From NCBI RefSeq assembly GCF_003347665.1, contig NZ_QDGA01000018.1, forward strand, positions 1-64,000: DNA of 64,000 nucleotides. The letters run 5' to 3'. This DNA is from Microvirga calopogonii. GTDB taxonomy: Bacteria > Pseudomonadota > Alphaproteobacteria > Rhizobiales > Beijerinckiaceae. The notes under the pieces are model-generated. The model did not search any database. It had not been told where the DNA came from and was given only the letters and a program-made list of their open reading frames with translations. The translations under genes were made by a program, and so were the position numbers. The first letter of the stretch is position 1. Each line of letters starts with the position of its first letter. Shown here piece by piece: positions 26,109 to 35,513 of the stretch.

Positions 26109-26707
26109 CAGAGTGCGCCCCATTCGTCGATGGAAGCCATGTGGAAGAAGATACCATTGGCCATGACACCGAAGCTGCCAACGCCGTCCAAGTGCCGTTC
26201 CTCACCCATCGCGACGAGATCCAGCGCCAGGGATCGGGTCACCAAAGCCCAGAGTTCACCCCGAACCTTAACGTAAGGCTTCACGCCGCCATGGGCGTCC
26301 CGGTCGAAGCGCAAGGGGTGCTCCGGCCCGACCTGCACGAGGTCGTCCACATTGGTGCGGAAGGCGATCTGGCGGCCGTCGCCTTCGCCCTCCACGGCCA
26401 TCTCGACCGCGAGGAACGGCGCATCCTCGACCGTGATCCCGACCCGCTCGACCGGGGTGACGAGCACATAACGCTCCGGATCCTTGCGCAGGACCGTCGA
26501 GAACAGCTTCACGAGAGCCGGGCGGTTGATGGGCGTGCCCATGTAGTGCCACGTTCCGTCGGCAGCGATGCGCATGTCGATCTCGCCGCAATAGGCCGGG
26601 TTCCAGCGCTCGACCGGCGGCGGTCCTTTGCGTTTGGCTTCAGGCCCGAGCGCCTCGGCGAGACGGGCCAGGGCATTGCCGGGAATGGGGGATGAATGTT
26701 CGGTCAT
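26108..26707 (-). CDS. DUF1285 domain protein
   Basis: The 199-aa product matches the DUF1285 family: ERWNPAYCGEIDMRIAADGT, WHYMGTPINRPALVKLFSTV, LRKDPERYVLVTPVERVGI and VDDLVQVGPEHPLRFDRDAH. Proteins of this family are small, soluble and of unknown function. It is the first gene of the coupled operon DUF1285-nudix-DUF6111-cca and lies divergent from the moxR operon. The intervening region holds an R3 repeat. Confidence 0.88.
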   Translation of the reverse strand: MTEHSSPIPGNALARLAEALGPEAKRKGPPPVERWNPAYCGEIDMRIAADGTWHYMGTPINRPALVKLFSTVLRKDPERYVLVTPVERVGITVEDAPFLAVEMAVEGEGDGRQIAFRTNVDDLVQVGPEHPLRFDRDAHGGVKPYVKVRGELWALVTRSLALDLVAMGEERHLDGVGSFGVMANGIFFHMASIDEWGAL

Positions 26708-26770
26708 GACGCAAGCGTGAACAGGAATCTTGAACTTATGGATCGACGAACGGCCGCTGATTGTTACTTG

Positions 26771-26887
26771 CTAGTGCATCGTGCGGAAAAGTGGACCCGG
26801 TTTTCCGCATCAACGATGCACACACTTTAGGAAGAAGCATCGGATCCGATCCCAAAAGTGGGTCCACTTTTGGGTCCGATGCTTTAG
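26771..26887. repeat. R3 repeat copy
   Basis: Halves CTAGTGCATCGTGCGGAAAA facing TTTTCCGCATCAACGATGCA, and AGCATCGGATCCGATCCCAA facing TTGGGTCCGATGCTTTAG. It occupies the middle of the divergent region between the DUF1285 and moxR operons, so it lies where both promoters should be. The remaining bases of 26708-27017 show no gene. Confidence 0.9.
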
Positions 26888-27017
26888 AGCATAGAGTCCC
26901 CGGCTGTCCCGTCCACTCCGTTCCCTCCGATGATGCGGCGCAACGACCCTTGCATCTCGACACGGAACAAAGGCAGACTAGCTACCGGGGGCAATTGCGA
27001 ACGAGGAGAGTGACCTC

Positions 27018-28034
<1,017 letters not shown>

Positions 28035-28044
28035 GATCATCGTC

Positions 28045-28971
28045 ATGGCCCGTGTCCGGGTCCTTCCCGAAAGCGCCCGCTCGCCGGGACGCAGCGAAAC
28101 CGAGAGCGCGCTCGCCCTGGCCGGCCGCATGCCGCATCTCGTGCTCGAGGCCAGGCGCGTGGCCGCCAACCTCGCGCACGGCATCCACGGCCGCCGCCGC
28201 GCCGGCACCGGCGAGACCTTCTGGCAGTTCCGCCCCTTCGTGACCGGAGAGGCGGCGCAGCGGATCGACTGGCGCCGCTCCGCCCGGGACGACCGGCTTT
28301 ATGTGCGCGAGCGCGAGTGGGAAACGGCCCAGACGGTCTGGTTCTGGATCGACCGTTCCGCCTCCATGGGCTACGTCTCGGATCTGGCGCAGGCACCCAA
28401 GATCGAACGCGCCATCGTGCTCGGACTTGCGCTTGCCGACTGCTTCGTCGAAGCCGGTGAACGGGTCGGCATGCTGGGCCTCATGCCGCCGCGCGCCACC
28501 CGGCGCATTGCGGAGGCCATGGCCCAGAACCTGGTGAATGACCGCTCCGCCCTCGAGGAGGACCTGCCGCCGCAGGCGCCCGTCGCACCGCAGCACGAGG
28601 CTGTGCTGATCAGCGATTTCCTGTCGCCCATGCCCGACATCACCGCCATGGTCGAGGCCATCTCGTCGCGCGGGGCCCGGGGGCACCTCGTGATGATCGT
28701 CGATCCCGTCGAGGAGACCTTCCCGTTCCAGGGACAGGCGGTCCTGCACGATCTCGAGGACGGTGTTTCCCTGCGCATCGGCGATGCGATCTCCTGGGGC
28801 CGGGCCTATCGCCTGCGGATCGAGCAGCACCGGGAGGAGCTTCAGGCGCTCGCCCGCCGCCGCGGCTGGACCCTGACGATCCATCGCACCGACCGTCCCG
28901 CCAGCGAAGCGGCGCTCCGCATCATGACCCTGGTGTCGACGTCGCGCGGCATCGGCGTGGGAGGGCGTTGA
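28045..28971 (+). CDS. DUF58 domain protein (vWA-like)
   Basis: The 308-aa product has the DUF58 hallmarks: GRRRAGTGETFWQFRPFVTG, IDWRRSARDDRLYVREREWE and a degenerate von Willebrand A fold starting WFWIDRSASMGY with part of the MIDAS motif (D-x-S-x-S). DUF58 proteins are the standard partners of MoxR ATPases. I start at MARVRVLPE, ten bases after the moxR stop. No membrane helix is seen, so the protein is probably cytoplasmic. Confidence 0.9.
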   Translation: MARVRVLPESARSPGRSETESALALAGRMPHLVLEARRVAANLAHGIHGRRRAGTGETFWQFRPFVTGEAAQRIDWRRSARDDRLYVREREWETAQTVWFWIDRSASMGYVSDLAQAPKIERAIVLGLALADCFVEAGERVGMLGLMPPRATRRIAEAMAQNLVNDRSALEEDLPPQAPVAPQHEAVLISDFLSPMPDITAMVEAISSRGARGHLVMIVDPVEETFPFQGQAVLHDLEDGVSLRIGDAISWGRAYRLRIEQHREELQALARRRGWTLTIHRTDRPASEAALRIMTLVSTSRGIGVGGR

Positions 28972-28974
28972 ACG

Positions 28975-31779
28975 ATGTTCGGCCTTCCCCTGACCTTCAC
29001 CGTCCCGCTCGTCCTGACGGCCCTTGCGGCCCTGCCAGCCATCTGGCTGCTTCTGCGCATTACGCCGCCGCAGCCGAAGCGCGTGGATTTTCCGCCTCTC
29101 AAGATTCTGGCCGACCTGCGGCCCGAGCAGGAGCTGCCCGCGCGCACGCCCTGGTGGCTCCTGCTGCTGCGGCTTCTGCTCGCCGCGTTCCTCATCCTCG
29201 CGGCGGCCGGTCCGATCTGGAACCCGCTGGCGGAAGACAACAACCGCTCGCCGCTTCTGATGGTGCTCGACAACGGCTTTGCCGCCGCGCACGACTGGCG
29301 CGACCGCATGAACCTCGCTTCCGAGCGCATCGAGGCGGCGGGGCGAAACGGACGCACCGTCGCGCTCGTGGCAACCGCGGAAGCACCCGCCGCCATCGAG
29401 CCCACCAGCCCGGCCACCGCTTTGGAGCGGCTGCGCTCCCTCAAGCCCCAGCCGCATCTGCAGGACCGGCAAGCCCATCTCGAGTCCATCAGGCGGTTCC
29501 TGGAATCGACGCCCGAGGTCAACATTGTCTGGATCAGCGACGGGGTCGCCGGCGTTGACGGTCAGGGCTTCATCGACGGTTTGGCGCAGATGGCGAACGG
29601 GCAGCGGATCACCGTTCTGAAGGAGGAGCGCGCTCCCGCCCTCGCCATTGCCGGCGTGGAAAATGCCGGCGGTCAGCTCAACGTCAGGCTCGTGCGGCCC
29701 GAGCCGAACGGACGCGATGCCGGCACGGTGCGCGCCCTCGATCTCAAGAGCCTGCCGCTCGCCGACATGCGCTATTCCTTCGATCCGAATGCAACCGAGA
29801 CGAGTGTCGCGTTCGACCTTCCGACCGAGATCCGCAACGCCATCGCGCGCGTCGAGATCCTCGGCGAAGGATCCGCCGGTGCCGTGCATCTTCTCGACGA
29901 GCGCGGCAAGCGCCGCCGCGTCGGCCTCGTCTTCGGCGGGACCTCCGACCAAGCGCAGCCTCTTCTCTCGCCGCTCTACTACATCGAGCGCGCATTGGCG
30001 CCCTATTCGGAGATCCGCAACGGGCGCGGCGCGGTCGCCGACGCGGTGAACCAGCTCATCGACGAGCAGGTGTCCGTTCTCGTGCTCGCCGATGTGGGCG
30101 GACTCGATCAGGAAACACTCGGCAAGGTCACGGCCTTCGTCGAGCGCGGCGGCATGCTGCTGCGTTTCGCGGGCTCAAGGCTCGCCGCCGGAAACGACGA
30201 ACTCGTGCCGGTACGCCTGCGGCGGGGTGGCCGCAGCCTGGGCGGCACGCTCTCGTGGGATACGCCGAAGACCTTCGCGCCCTTCACCCGCGAAAGCCCC
30301 TATTTCGGCCTCCCGGTACCGGAGGAAATCGGCATCCGCCGCCAGATCCTCGCGGAGCCGGACGGCGACCTGCCGGCGAAAACCTGGGCGTCGCTCGCCG
30401 ACGGCACGCCCATCGTCACGGCCGACAAGCGCGGCGACGGCCTGATCGTGCTCTTCCACGTCACCGCCGACACCACCTGGTCGAACCTGCCCCTGTCGGG
30501 TCTCTTCGTCGACATGCTGCGCCGGACCACGGCTCTCGCGGGCGCGCCCGGCGACGTGAATGCGGAAGCCCGCAATGCGGAGAACGAGACCGTGGCCCCA
30601 CGACTGACCCTCGACGGATACGGCATCTACGCCTCGCCTCCGGCGACCGCCCGTGCCATTCCGCGCAACTATGCGGAGCGCGCGACGGGAGAGCATCCGC
30701 CGGGCTTCTACGGGCCGGTGGATTCGAGCCTCGCGGTGAATGCGCTCCTGCCGGGCGACCGGCTCGCGCCGCTGAATTACACCCCCCTCAACGCGCGGAT
30801 CGCTCCGCTCGCCGGAGCGCAGACCATCGACCTGCGCACGCCGCTCTTCATGGTCGCCCTGGCACTCCTGCTCATCGACACCCTCGCGTCCCTGTGGCTC
30901 GGCGGGCACCTGTCGAACCTCACCGGCCGCCTGCGCCGGGCCGGTGCGACGGCAGCCATCGTCCTGGGGGCGTTCCTGCTCCTCAACCCGGCCCCCGACG
31001 CAAGCGCGCAGGAGCGCCGGTCGTCCATGACGATGGAGAGCACCAATCCGGCACTCGTGACGCGCCTGGCCTATGTCATCACGGGCGACTCGCAGGTCGA
31101 CGACACGAGCAAGGCGGGCCTGGCGGGACTGACGCAGGTGCTGAGCCAGCGCACGGCCCTGTCGCCCGGCGAGCCCATCGGCATCGATCTGTCGCGGGAC
31201 GAGGTGGCCTTCTACCCGCTGATCTACTGGCCCATCGTCGCGTCGCGGCCGGCCCCGTCGGAGGCCGCGATCCGGCGGCTCGACGCGTTCATGAAGGGCG
31301 GCGGCACGGTGATCTTCGACACCCGCGATGCCTTCGGCAACCGCCCGGACGGCGCCCCGACGGCGGAAGGGCAATACCTGCGCCGGATGCTGGCGAGCCT
31401 CGACATTCCCGAGCTCGAGCCCGTGCCGTCCGACCACGTGCTGACCAAGACCTTCTACATCCTCGACAGCTTCCCCGGCCGCTACGCCACGGGACAGACC
31501 TGGGTCGAGGCCCTGCCGCCGGCCCCCGAGGGCGAAGCCAGTCGTCCCGCCCGCTCGGGTGACGGCGTCTCGCCGATCATCATCACGTCCAACGACCTCG
31601 CTGCCGCCTGGGCCGTGGGCCAGCGGGGCGAGTGGCTCTACCCGGTCGTCGGCAGCGACCCGCGCCAGCGGGAATTCTCGTATCGCAGCGGCGTCAACAT
31701 CGTCATGTATGCGCTGACCGGCAACTACAAGGCCGATCAGGTGCACGTGCCGGCCCTGCTCGAACGCCTCGGGCAGTAA
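28975..31779 (+). CDS. BatA-like/DUF4159 membrane protein
   Basis: A 934-aa protein. The N-terminal 85 residues are BatA-like with two membrane helices (LTFTVPLVLTALAALPAIWL; WWLLLLRLLLAAFLILAAAG). A large periplasmic or cytosolic part follows, then a membrane pair near residues 620-670, and the C-terminal DUF4159 domain from about 690 (AYVITGDSQVDDTSKAGLAG; DRKxxx-type YPLIYWPIVASRPAPS; GGGTVIFDTRDAFG). DUF4159 resembles a glutamine-amidotransferase fold. It starts three bases after the DUF58 stop. The exact role of this four-gene system is not established. Confidence 0.88.
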   Translation: MFGLPLTFTVPLVLTALAALPAIWLLLRITPPQPKRVDFPPLKILADLRPEQELPARTPWWLLLLRLLLAAFLILAAAGPIWNPLAEDNNRSPLLMVLDNGFAAAHDWRDRMNLASERIEAAGRNGRTVALVATAEAPAAIEPTSPATALERLRSLKPQPHLQDRQAHLESIRRFLESTPEVNIVWISDGVAGVDGQGFIDGLAQMANGQRITVLKEERAPALAIAGVENAGGQLNVRLVRPEPNGRDAGTVRALDLKSLPLADMRYSFDPNATETSVAFDLPTEIRNAIARVEILGEGSAGAVHLLDERGKRRRVGLVFGGTSDQAQPLLSPLYYIERALAPYSEIRNGRGAVADAVNQLIDEQVSVLVLADVGGLDQETLGKVTAFVERGGMLLRFAGSRLAAGNDELVPVRLRRGGRSLGGTLSWDTPKTFAPFTRESPYFGLPVPEEIGIRRQILAEPDGDLPAKTWASLADGTPIVTADKRGDGLIVLFHVTADTTWSNLPLSGLFVDMLRRTTALAGAPGDVNAEARNAENETVAPRLTLDGYGIYASPPATARAIPRNYAERATGEHPPGFYGPVDSSLAVNALLPGDRLAPLNYTPLNARIAPLAGAQTIDLRTPLFMVALALLLIDTLASLWLGGHLSNLTGRLRRAGATAAIVLGAFLLLNPAPDASAQERRSSMTMESTNPALVTRLAYVITGDSQVDDTSKAGLAGLTQVLSQRTALSPGEPIGIDLSRDEVAFYPLIYWPIVASRPAPSEAAIRRLDAFMKGGGTVIFDTRDAFGNRPDGAPTAEGQYLRRMLASLDIPELEPVPSDHVLTKTFYILDSFPGRYATGQTWVEALPPAPEGEASRPARSGDGVSPIIITSNDLAAAWAVGQRGEWLYPVVGSDPRQREFSYRSGVNIVMYALTGNYKADQVHVPALLERLGQ

Positions 31780-31790
31780 GGGGATCATCT

Positions 31791-33863
31791 TTGCTCTCGA
31801 TCGGCTTCTCCCCCCTTGTCCCGACCTACGCCCTCTGGGCCCTCGGCGCGGTCGTCGCCCTCATGGCGATCCTGGCGCTGGTGTCCCGCGGTCCCGTGGC
31901 GATCCTGCGGGCGGTGGCCCTCGGGCTCGTGCTCCTCGCCCTCGCCAACCCGGCCCTGGTGCAGGAGGACCGGGAGAAGGTGAAGGACATCGTGGCGGTG
32001 GTCATGGACCGCTCGACCTCGCAGACGCTGGGCGACCGGCCGGCCATGACCGACCGGGTCAGAGCCGAGCTGGAGCGGCGCTTCGGTTCGCTCGCCGACG
32101 TGGAGCCCCGCTTCATCGAGGCCGATGACGGCAACGGCGACGACGGAACGCGCCTGTTCACCGCCCTGTCCAACGGATTGGCCGACGTGCCGCCGGACCG
32201 GCTCGCCGGCGTCATCTTCGTCACCGACGGCGTCGTGCACGACATTCCCTCCTCCGTGGAAGGCCTCGGCTTCAAGGCGCCGCTCCACGCCCTCATCACC
32301 GGCCGCCCGGACGAGCGCGACCGGCAGATCAAGCTTCTGGAAGCGCCGCGCTTCGGCATCGTCGGCAAGGACCAGACCATCCGGGCGCAGATCATGGAGC
32401 GCGGCGGCACGGGCTCGGCGCTCGTCACCGTGCGGCGCGACGGGCAGGTCCTCACCCGCCAGCAGGTGCCGGCCGACACGCCCTTCTCCCTCGACGTGCG
32501 CATCGAGCATGGCGGCACCAACGTGGTCGAGCTCGAAGTCGAAGGCCTGCCCGACGAGCTGACCCAGGCCAACAACCGGGCCGTCGTTCCCATCGAGGGC
32601 ATCCGCGAGAAGCTGCGCGTGCTGCTGGTCTCCGGCGAGCCTCATGCGGGCGAGCGGACCTGGCGCAATCTCCTCAAATCCGACGCCAACGTGGACCTCG
32701 TCCACTTCACCATCCTGCGTCCGCCGGAGAAGCAGGACGGCACGCCGATCAACGAGCTCTCGCTGATCGCCTTCCCGACCCGCGAGCTGTTCCAGCAGAA
32801 GATCAAGGAATTCGACCTGATCATCTTCGACCGCTACGCGAACCAGAGCATCCTGCCGTCCAGCTATTTCGAGAACATCGTGCGCTACGTGCGCGAGGGC
32901 GGCGCGATCCTCGTGGCGGCGGGGCCCGAATTCGCCAGCTACGGCAGCCTCGCGCAGACGCGGCTCGCCCCGATCATCCCCGGCCAGCCCAACGGCAGCA
33001 TCGTCGAACAGCCCTACAAGGCGCACATCACCGAGACGGGCGACCGCCATCCGGTCACCCGTGACCTGCCGGGCTCCGAGCAATCGCCGCCGGCCTGGGG
33101 CGAGTGGCTGCGCATCATCGGCTCGCAGGTGCAGTCCGGCGACACCCTCATGTCGGGAGCCAACGACCTGCCGCTCCTCGTGCTGCGCCGGGAGGAGAAG
33201 GGCCGCGTGGCGCTGCTGCTCTCCGACCATGCCTGGCTCTGGGCGCGGGGATACCAGGAGGGCGGGCCGCATCTCGACCTGCTGCGCCGTCTCGCCCACT
33301 GGCTCATGAAGGAACCCGCCCTGGAGGAGGAGGCGCTTCGCGCCAGCGCCCAGGGACGCACCATCCGCATCGAGCGCCAGACCATGGCCGAGACGGCCGA
33401 TCCGGTCACCCTGACGGCGCCGAGCGGCGCGGAAAGCAGCATCCCGCTCAACGAGAGCCGTCCCGGCCTCTTCACGGCCCAGGTGGAAAGCCGCGAACTC
33501 GGGCTCCACACGCTCCGCTCGGGCGACCTCATCGCCTTCGTGAGCATCGGACCGGCCAATCCGCGCGAGCTGATGGACGTGTTCAGCAATACGGAGGCCT
33601 TGAGCGCGATCGCGGAAGCGACCGGCGGGTCGGTGCGGCGGGTCGCCATGGCGGGCGATCAGAGCATCACGGTCCCGCGCATCCTGGCGGTGCATTCCGG
33701 CACCCGCCTGTCCGGCGGCGACTGGATCGGGATCAGGCCCAGCGACAGCGCCATCGTCCGCGGCGTGTCCGTCTTCCCGATGGCGCTCGGCTTCGTCGGC
33801 CTGGTGCTCCTGATCGGCTCGACGCTCGCCGCCTGGCTGATCGAGGGGCGCCGCAGGGCGTAG
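31791..33863 (+). CDS. Large membrane protein of the MoxR operon
   Basis: A 690-aa protein with a TTG start chosen for AGGGGA eight bases upstream and because it falls just after the preceding stop. N-terminal helices (about 8-28 and 37-57) are followed by a vWA-like strand VAVVMDRSTSQTLGD, a beta-sandwich-like middle, a class-I amidotransferase-like segment (FDLIIFDRYANQSILPSSYF; VREGGAILVAAGPEF) and a C-terminal helix before a basic end (WLIEGRRRA). It resembles the proteins found fourth in MoxR-DUF58-DUF4159 operons. The function is unknown. Confidence 0.85.
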   Translation: MLSIGFSPLVPTYALWALGAVVALMAILALVSRGPVAILRAVALGLVLLALANPALVQEDREKVKDIVAVVMDRSTSQTLGDRPAMTDRVRAELERRFGSLADVEPRFIEADDGNGDDGTRLFTALSNGLADVPPDRLAGVIFVTDGVVHDIPSSVEGLGFKAPLHALITGRPDERDRQIKLLEAPRFGIVGKDQTIRAQIMERGGTGSALVTVRRDGQVLTRQQVPADTPFSLDVRIEHGGTNVVELEVEGLPDELTQANNRAVVPIEGIREKLRVLLVSGEPHAGERTWRNLLKSDANVDLVHFTILRPPEKQDGTPINELSLIAFPTRELFQQKIKEFDLIIFDRYANQSILPSSYFENIVRYVREGGAILVAAGPEFASYGSLAQTRLAPIIPGQPNGSIVEQPYKAHITETGDRHPVTRDLPGSEQSPPAWGEWLRIIGSQVQSGDTLMSGANDLPLLVLRREEKGRVALLLSDHAWLWARGYQEGGPHLDLLRRLAHWLMKEPALEEEALRASAQGRTIRIERQTMAETADPVTLTAPSGAESSIPLNESRPGLFTAQVESRELGLHTLRSGDLIAFVSIGPANPRELMDVFSNTEALSAIAEATGGSVRRVAMAGDQSITVPRILAVHSGTRLSGGDWIGIRPSDSAIVRGVSVFPMALGFVGLVLLIGSTLAAWLIEGRRRA

Positions 33864-33922
33864 GTGGGTCGCAAACCCCGAATGCGGCGTTCGACAAGGA
33901 CCGGCGATGCGTCCACCACCAC

Positions 33923-34010
33923 GTCATCACCGGCCTCGTGCCGGTGATCCCGGTCCGAAGAGCGCCGCGCTTCACACAATCGGGATGGCCGGCACAAGGC
34001 CGGCCATGAC
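33923..34010. repeat. R1 repeat, full copy
   Basis: Left arm CATCACCGGCCTCGTGCCGG, spacer GTCCGAAGAGCGCCGCGC, right arm GATGGCCGGCACAAGGCCGG. It lies between the MoxR operon and the convergent GNAT gene and could act as a transcription stop for either. Confidence 0.9.
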
Positions 34011-34035
34011 GTGGAGGGTAACGGAAGCCGTCGGG

Positions 34036-34548
34036 TTATTCGTTTGAATCAGGCAGCGGAGTCACCAATCCCTTCGCCCCGGCCATCGCCCCCTCGACCA
34101 GCTCCAGGGCCAGGAAGCGCGCGGGATTGACCGGGCCGGGAAGCTGCAGTTGCTGCGGCGGGATGCGCTTGAAGCCGAAGCGGCTGTAATAGGGCTCGTC
34201 GCCTACGAGCAGCACCAGGGTATCGCCCTTGGCCCTGGCGGCATCGAGGGAGCGGCGCATCAGGGCCGCGCCGATGCCGCGGCTCTCGAAGGCGGGCTCG
34301 ACCGTGAGCGGCCCGAGCATCAGGGCCGGGACCTCGCCGGCTCTCACCGGCGTCATGCGCACGGAGCCGACGAGCAGCGTGCCGACCATGGCCGTGAAGG
34401 ACAGGTCGAGCCGGTGGGACGCCCCTTCCCTCAGGCGCGAGGCGGTGCGGGCGAAGCGCCCCGGGCCGAAGGCGCGCTCGTGCAGGCGCTCGATGGCCTC
34501 AGAATCGATGGGTTGTTCGGTGCGGATCAGGAGCGAGAGCTCGGTCAT
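34036..34548 (-). CDS. GNAT-family N-acetyltransferase
   Basis: The 170-aa product has the GNAT core: LIRTEQPIDSEAIERLHERA, LVGSVRMTPVRAG, the acetyl-CoA loop VEPAFESRGIGAALMRRSLD (R/Q-x2-G-x-A equivalent) and LVLLVGDEPYYSRFGFKRIP. It resembles YhbS-type acetyltransferases; the substrate is unknown. I start at MTELSLLIR; upstream residues in frame are not family-like. Confidence 0.88.
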   Translation of the reverse strand: MTELSLLIRTEQPIDSEAIERLHERAFGPGRFARTASRLREGASHRLDLSFTAMVGTLLVGSVRMTPVRAGEVPALMLGPLTVEPAFESRGIGAALMRRSLDAARAKGDTLVLLVGDEPYYSRFGFKRIPPQQLQLPGPVNPARFLALELVEGAMAGAKGLVTPLPDSNE

Positions 34549-34695
34549 GACGGACTCGGGACGAGGAAACGGGAATGGCGGCTGGATGAATCTCAGCCCT
34601 GTCGTCGTCGCAGAATCCGGGTGGTGGTCATGAGCTCGGCGTTTGCTTGATGCGCTAGGCCATAGCAGCGTCGGGAACGCCACGCAAACCCTCTC

Positions 34696-35178
34696 TTACC
34701 AGGTGGCGGAAGCGGGTTGCCCTTTGAGGATTTCGGCTAGGCGGTTGCGCGTGGCCACGGTGGTGCCCTCGGGCAGGCGGTCGAGAGGGAAGAAGCCCGC
34801 CTCGGCGATCTCCCGGTCCGGCCGCTTGACCTCCAGCACGTTGAAGCGCCGGATCACGTAGACCAGCACGTGGTCGCGCCGCGAGATCCTGCGGTTGAAG
34901 AAGACGCCGAACAGCTCGGGCGTCCCGTCCATGGCGATGCAGGCCTCCTCCCGCAACTCGCGATCGAGGGCGTCGAGAGCCGTCTCGCCGGTCTCGACCC
35001 CTCCCCCGGGCAGGTGCCAGCCAGGAACATAGGTGTGGCGGATGAGGAAGACCTGGTTCCGGTCGTCGAGAACCACGCCGCGCACCCCCAGCGTCATGCC
35101 GCGGGAAAAGCGCCAATAGGTGTGAAGGCCCCAGGAGACGAAGCGCGCGCCCCTGCGGGGCGGATGGGAGTCAGACAT
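34696..35178 (-). CDS. Nudix hydrolase
   Basis: The 160-aa product contains a full Nudix box, GGGVETGETALDALDRELRE followed by EACI, within VFLIRHTYVPGWHLPGGGVE. The N-terminal segment LHTYWRFSRGMTLGVRGVVL is seen in a sub-group of alphaproteobacterial Nudix enzymes near GNAT genes. The substrate is unknown. I start at MSDSHPPRR; a TTG four codons earlier is an alternative. It lies about 150 bases upstream of the GNAT gene on the same strand. Confidence 0.85.
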   Translation of the reverse strand: MSDSHPPRRGARFVSWGLHTYWRFSRGMTLGVRGVVLDDRNQVFLIRHTYVPGWHLPGGGVETGETALDALDRELREEACIAMDGTPELFGVFFNRRISRRDHVLVYVIRRFNVLEVKRPDREIAEAGFFPLDRLPEGTTVATRNRLAEILKGQPASATW

Positions 35179-35311
35179 CGAACCAGGCAATCATAACAAG
35201 ATTACGGAAGGATGAATGTAGTCATTCATCCATTGCATAGCTGTTCCGGCAAATCGGCACGTGACCTGCATTATACGAAGGTCTAAGACAGGGCCAACCA
35301 AAGGTGTTCCA

Positions 35312-35431
35312 ATGTTTCTCGCGCTGATCCTGTCCCGTCTCAACCGTTCCGCCCGCTTCTCCTGGTCCCCGGCCCTCAACCTCGAGGACCGTTCGATCTA
35401 CTCGACCCTGATCCCGGGCGCACAGTACTAA
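35312..35431 (+). CDS. Small basic peptide, 39 aa
   Basis: MFLALILSRLNRSARFSWSP is followed by ALNLEDRSIYSTLIPGAQY and a TAA stop. AAAGGTG lies before the ATG at good spacing. The peptide is hydrophobic at its start and amphipathic later; it is too short to assign. It sits 82 bases upstream of mbfA and just before the Irr box, so it may be a separate small gene or a leader peptide. I do not recognise a family. Confidence 0.45.
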   Translation: MFLALILSRLNRSARFSWSPALNLEDRSIYSTLIPGAQY

Positions 35432-35481
35432 TTTCCAAACCCCTCCTGCACTCGCAGAAGGGCTTGGCGAAAGTCCGATCT

Positions 35482-35506
35482 CCTGTTTAGAATGTTTCTA
35501 AACAGG
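35482..35506 (+). promoter_or_regulatory. Irr-binding (ICE) box of mbfA
   Basis: A perfect palindrome with 11-base arms CCTGTTTAGAA and TTCTAAACAGG around TGT. The core TTTAGAATGTTTCTAAA matches the Irr box described in rhizobia, and Irr represses mbfA in Agrobacterium and Bradyrhizobium when iron is low. The right arm runs into the ribosome site AGGAG at 35504-35508, so bound Irr, or the same sequence folded in RNA, would block both transcription and translation initiation. Confidence 0.85.
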
Positions 35507-35513
35507 AGCGGGT

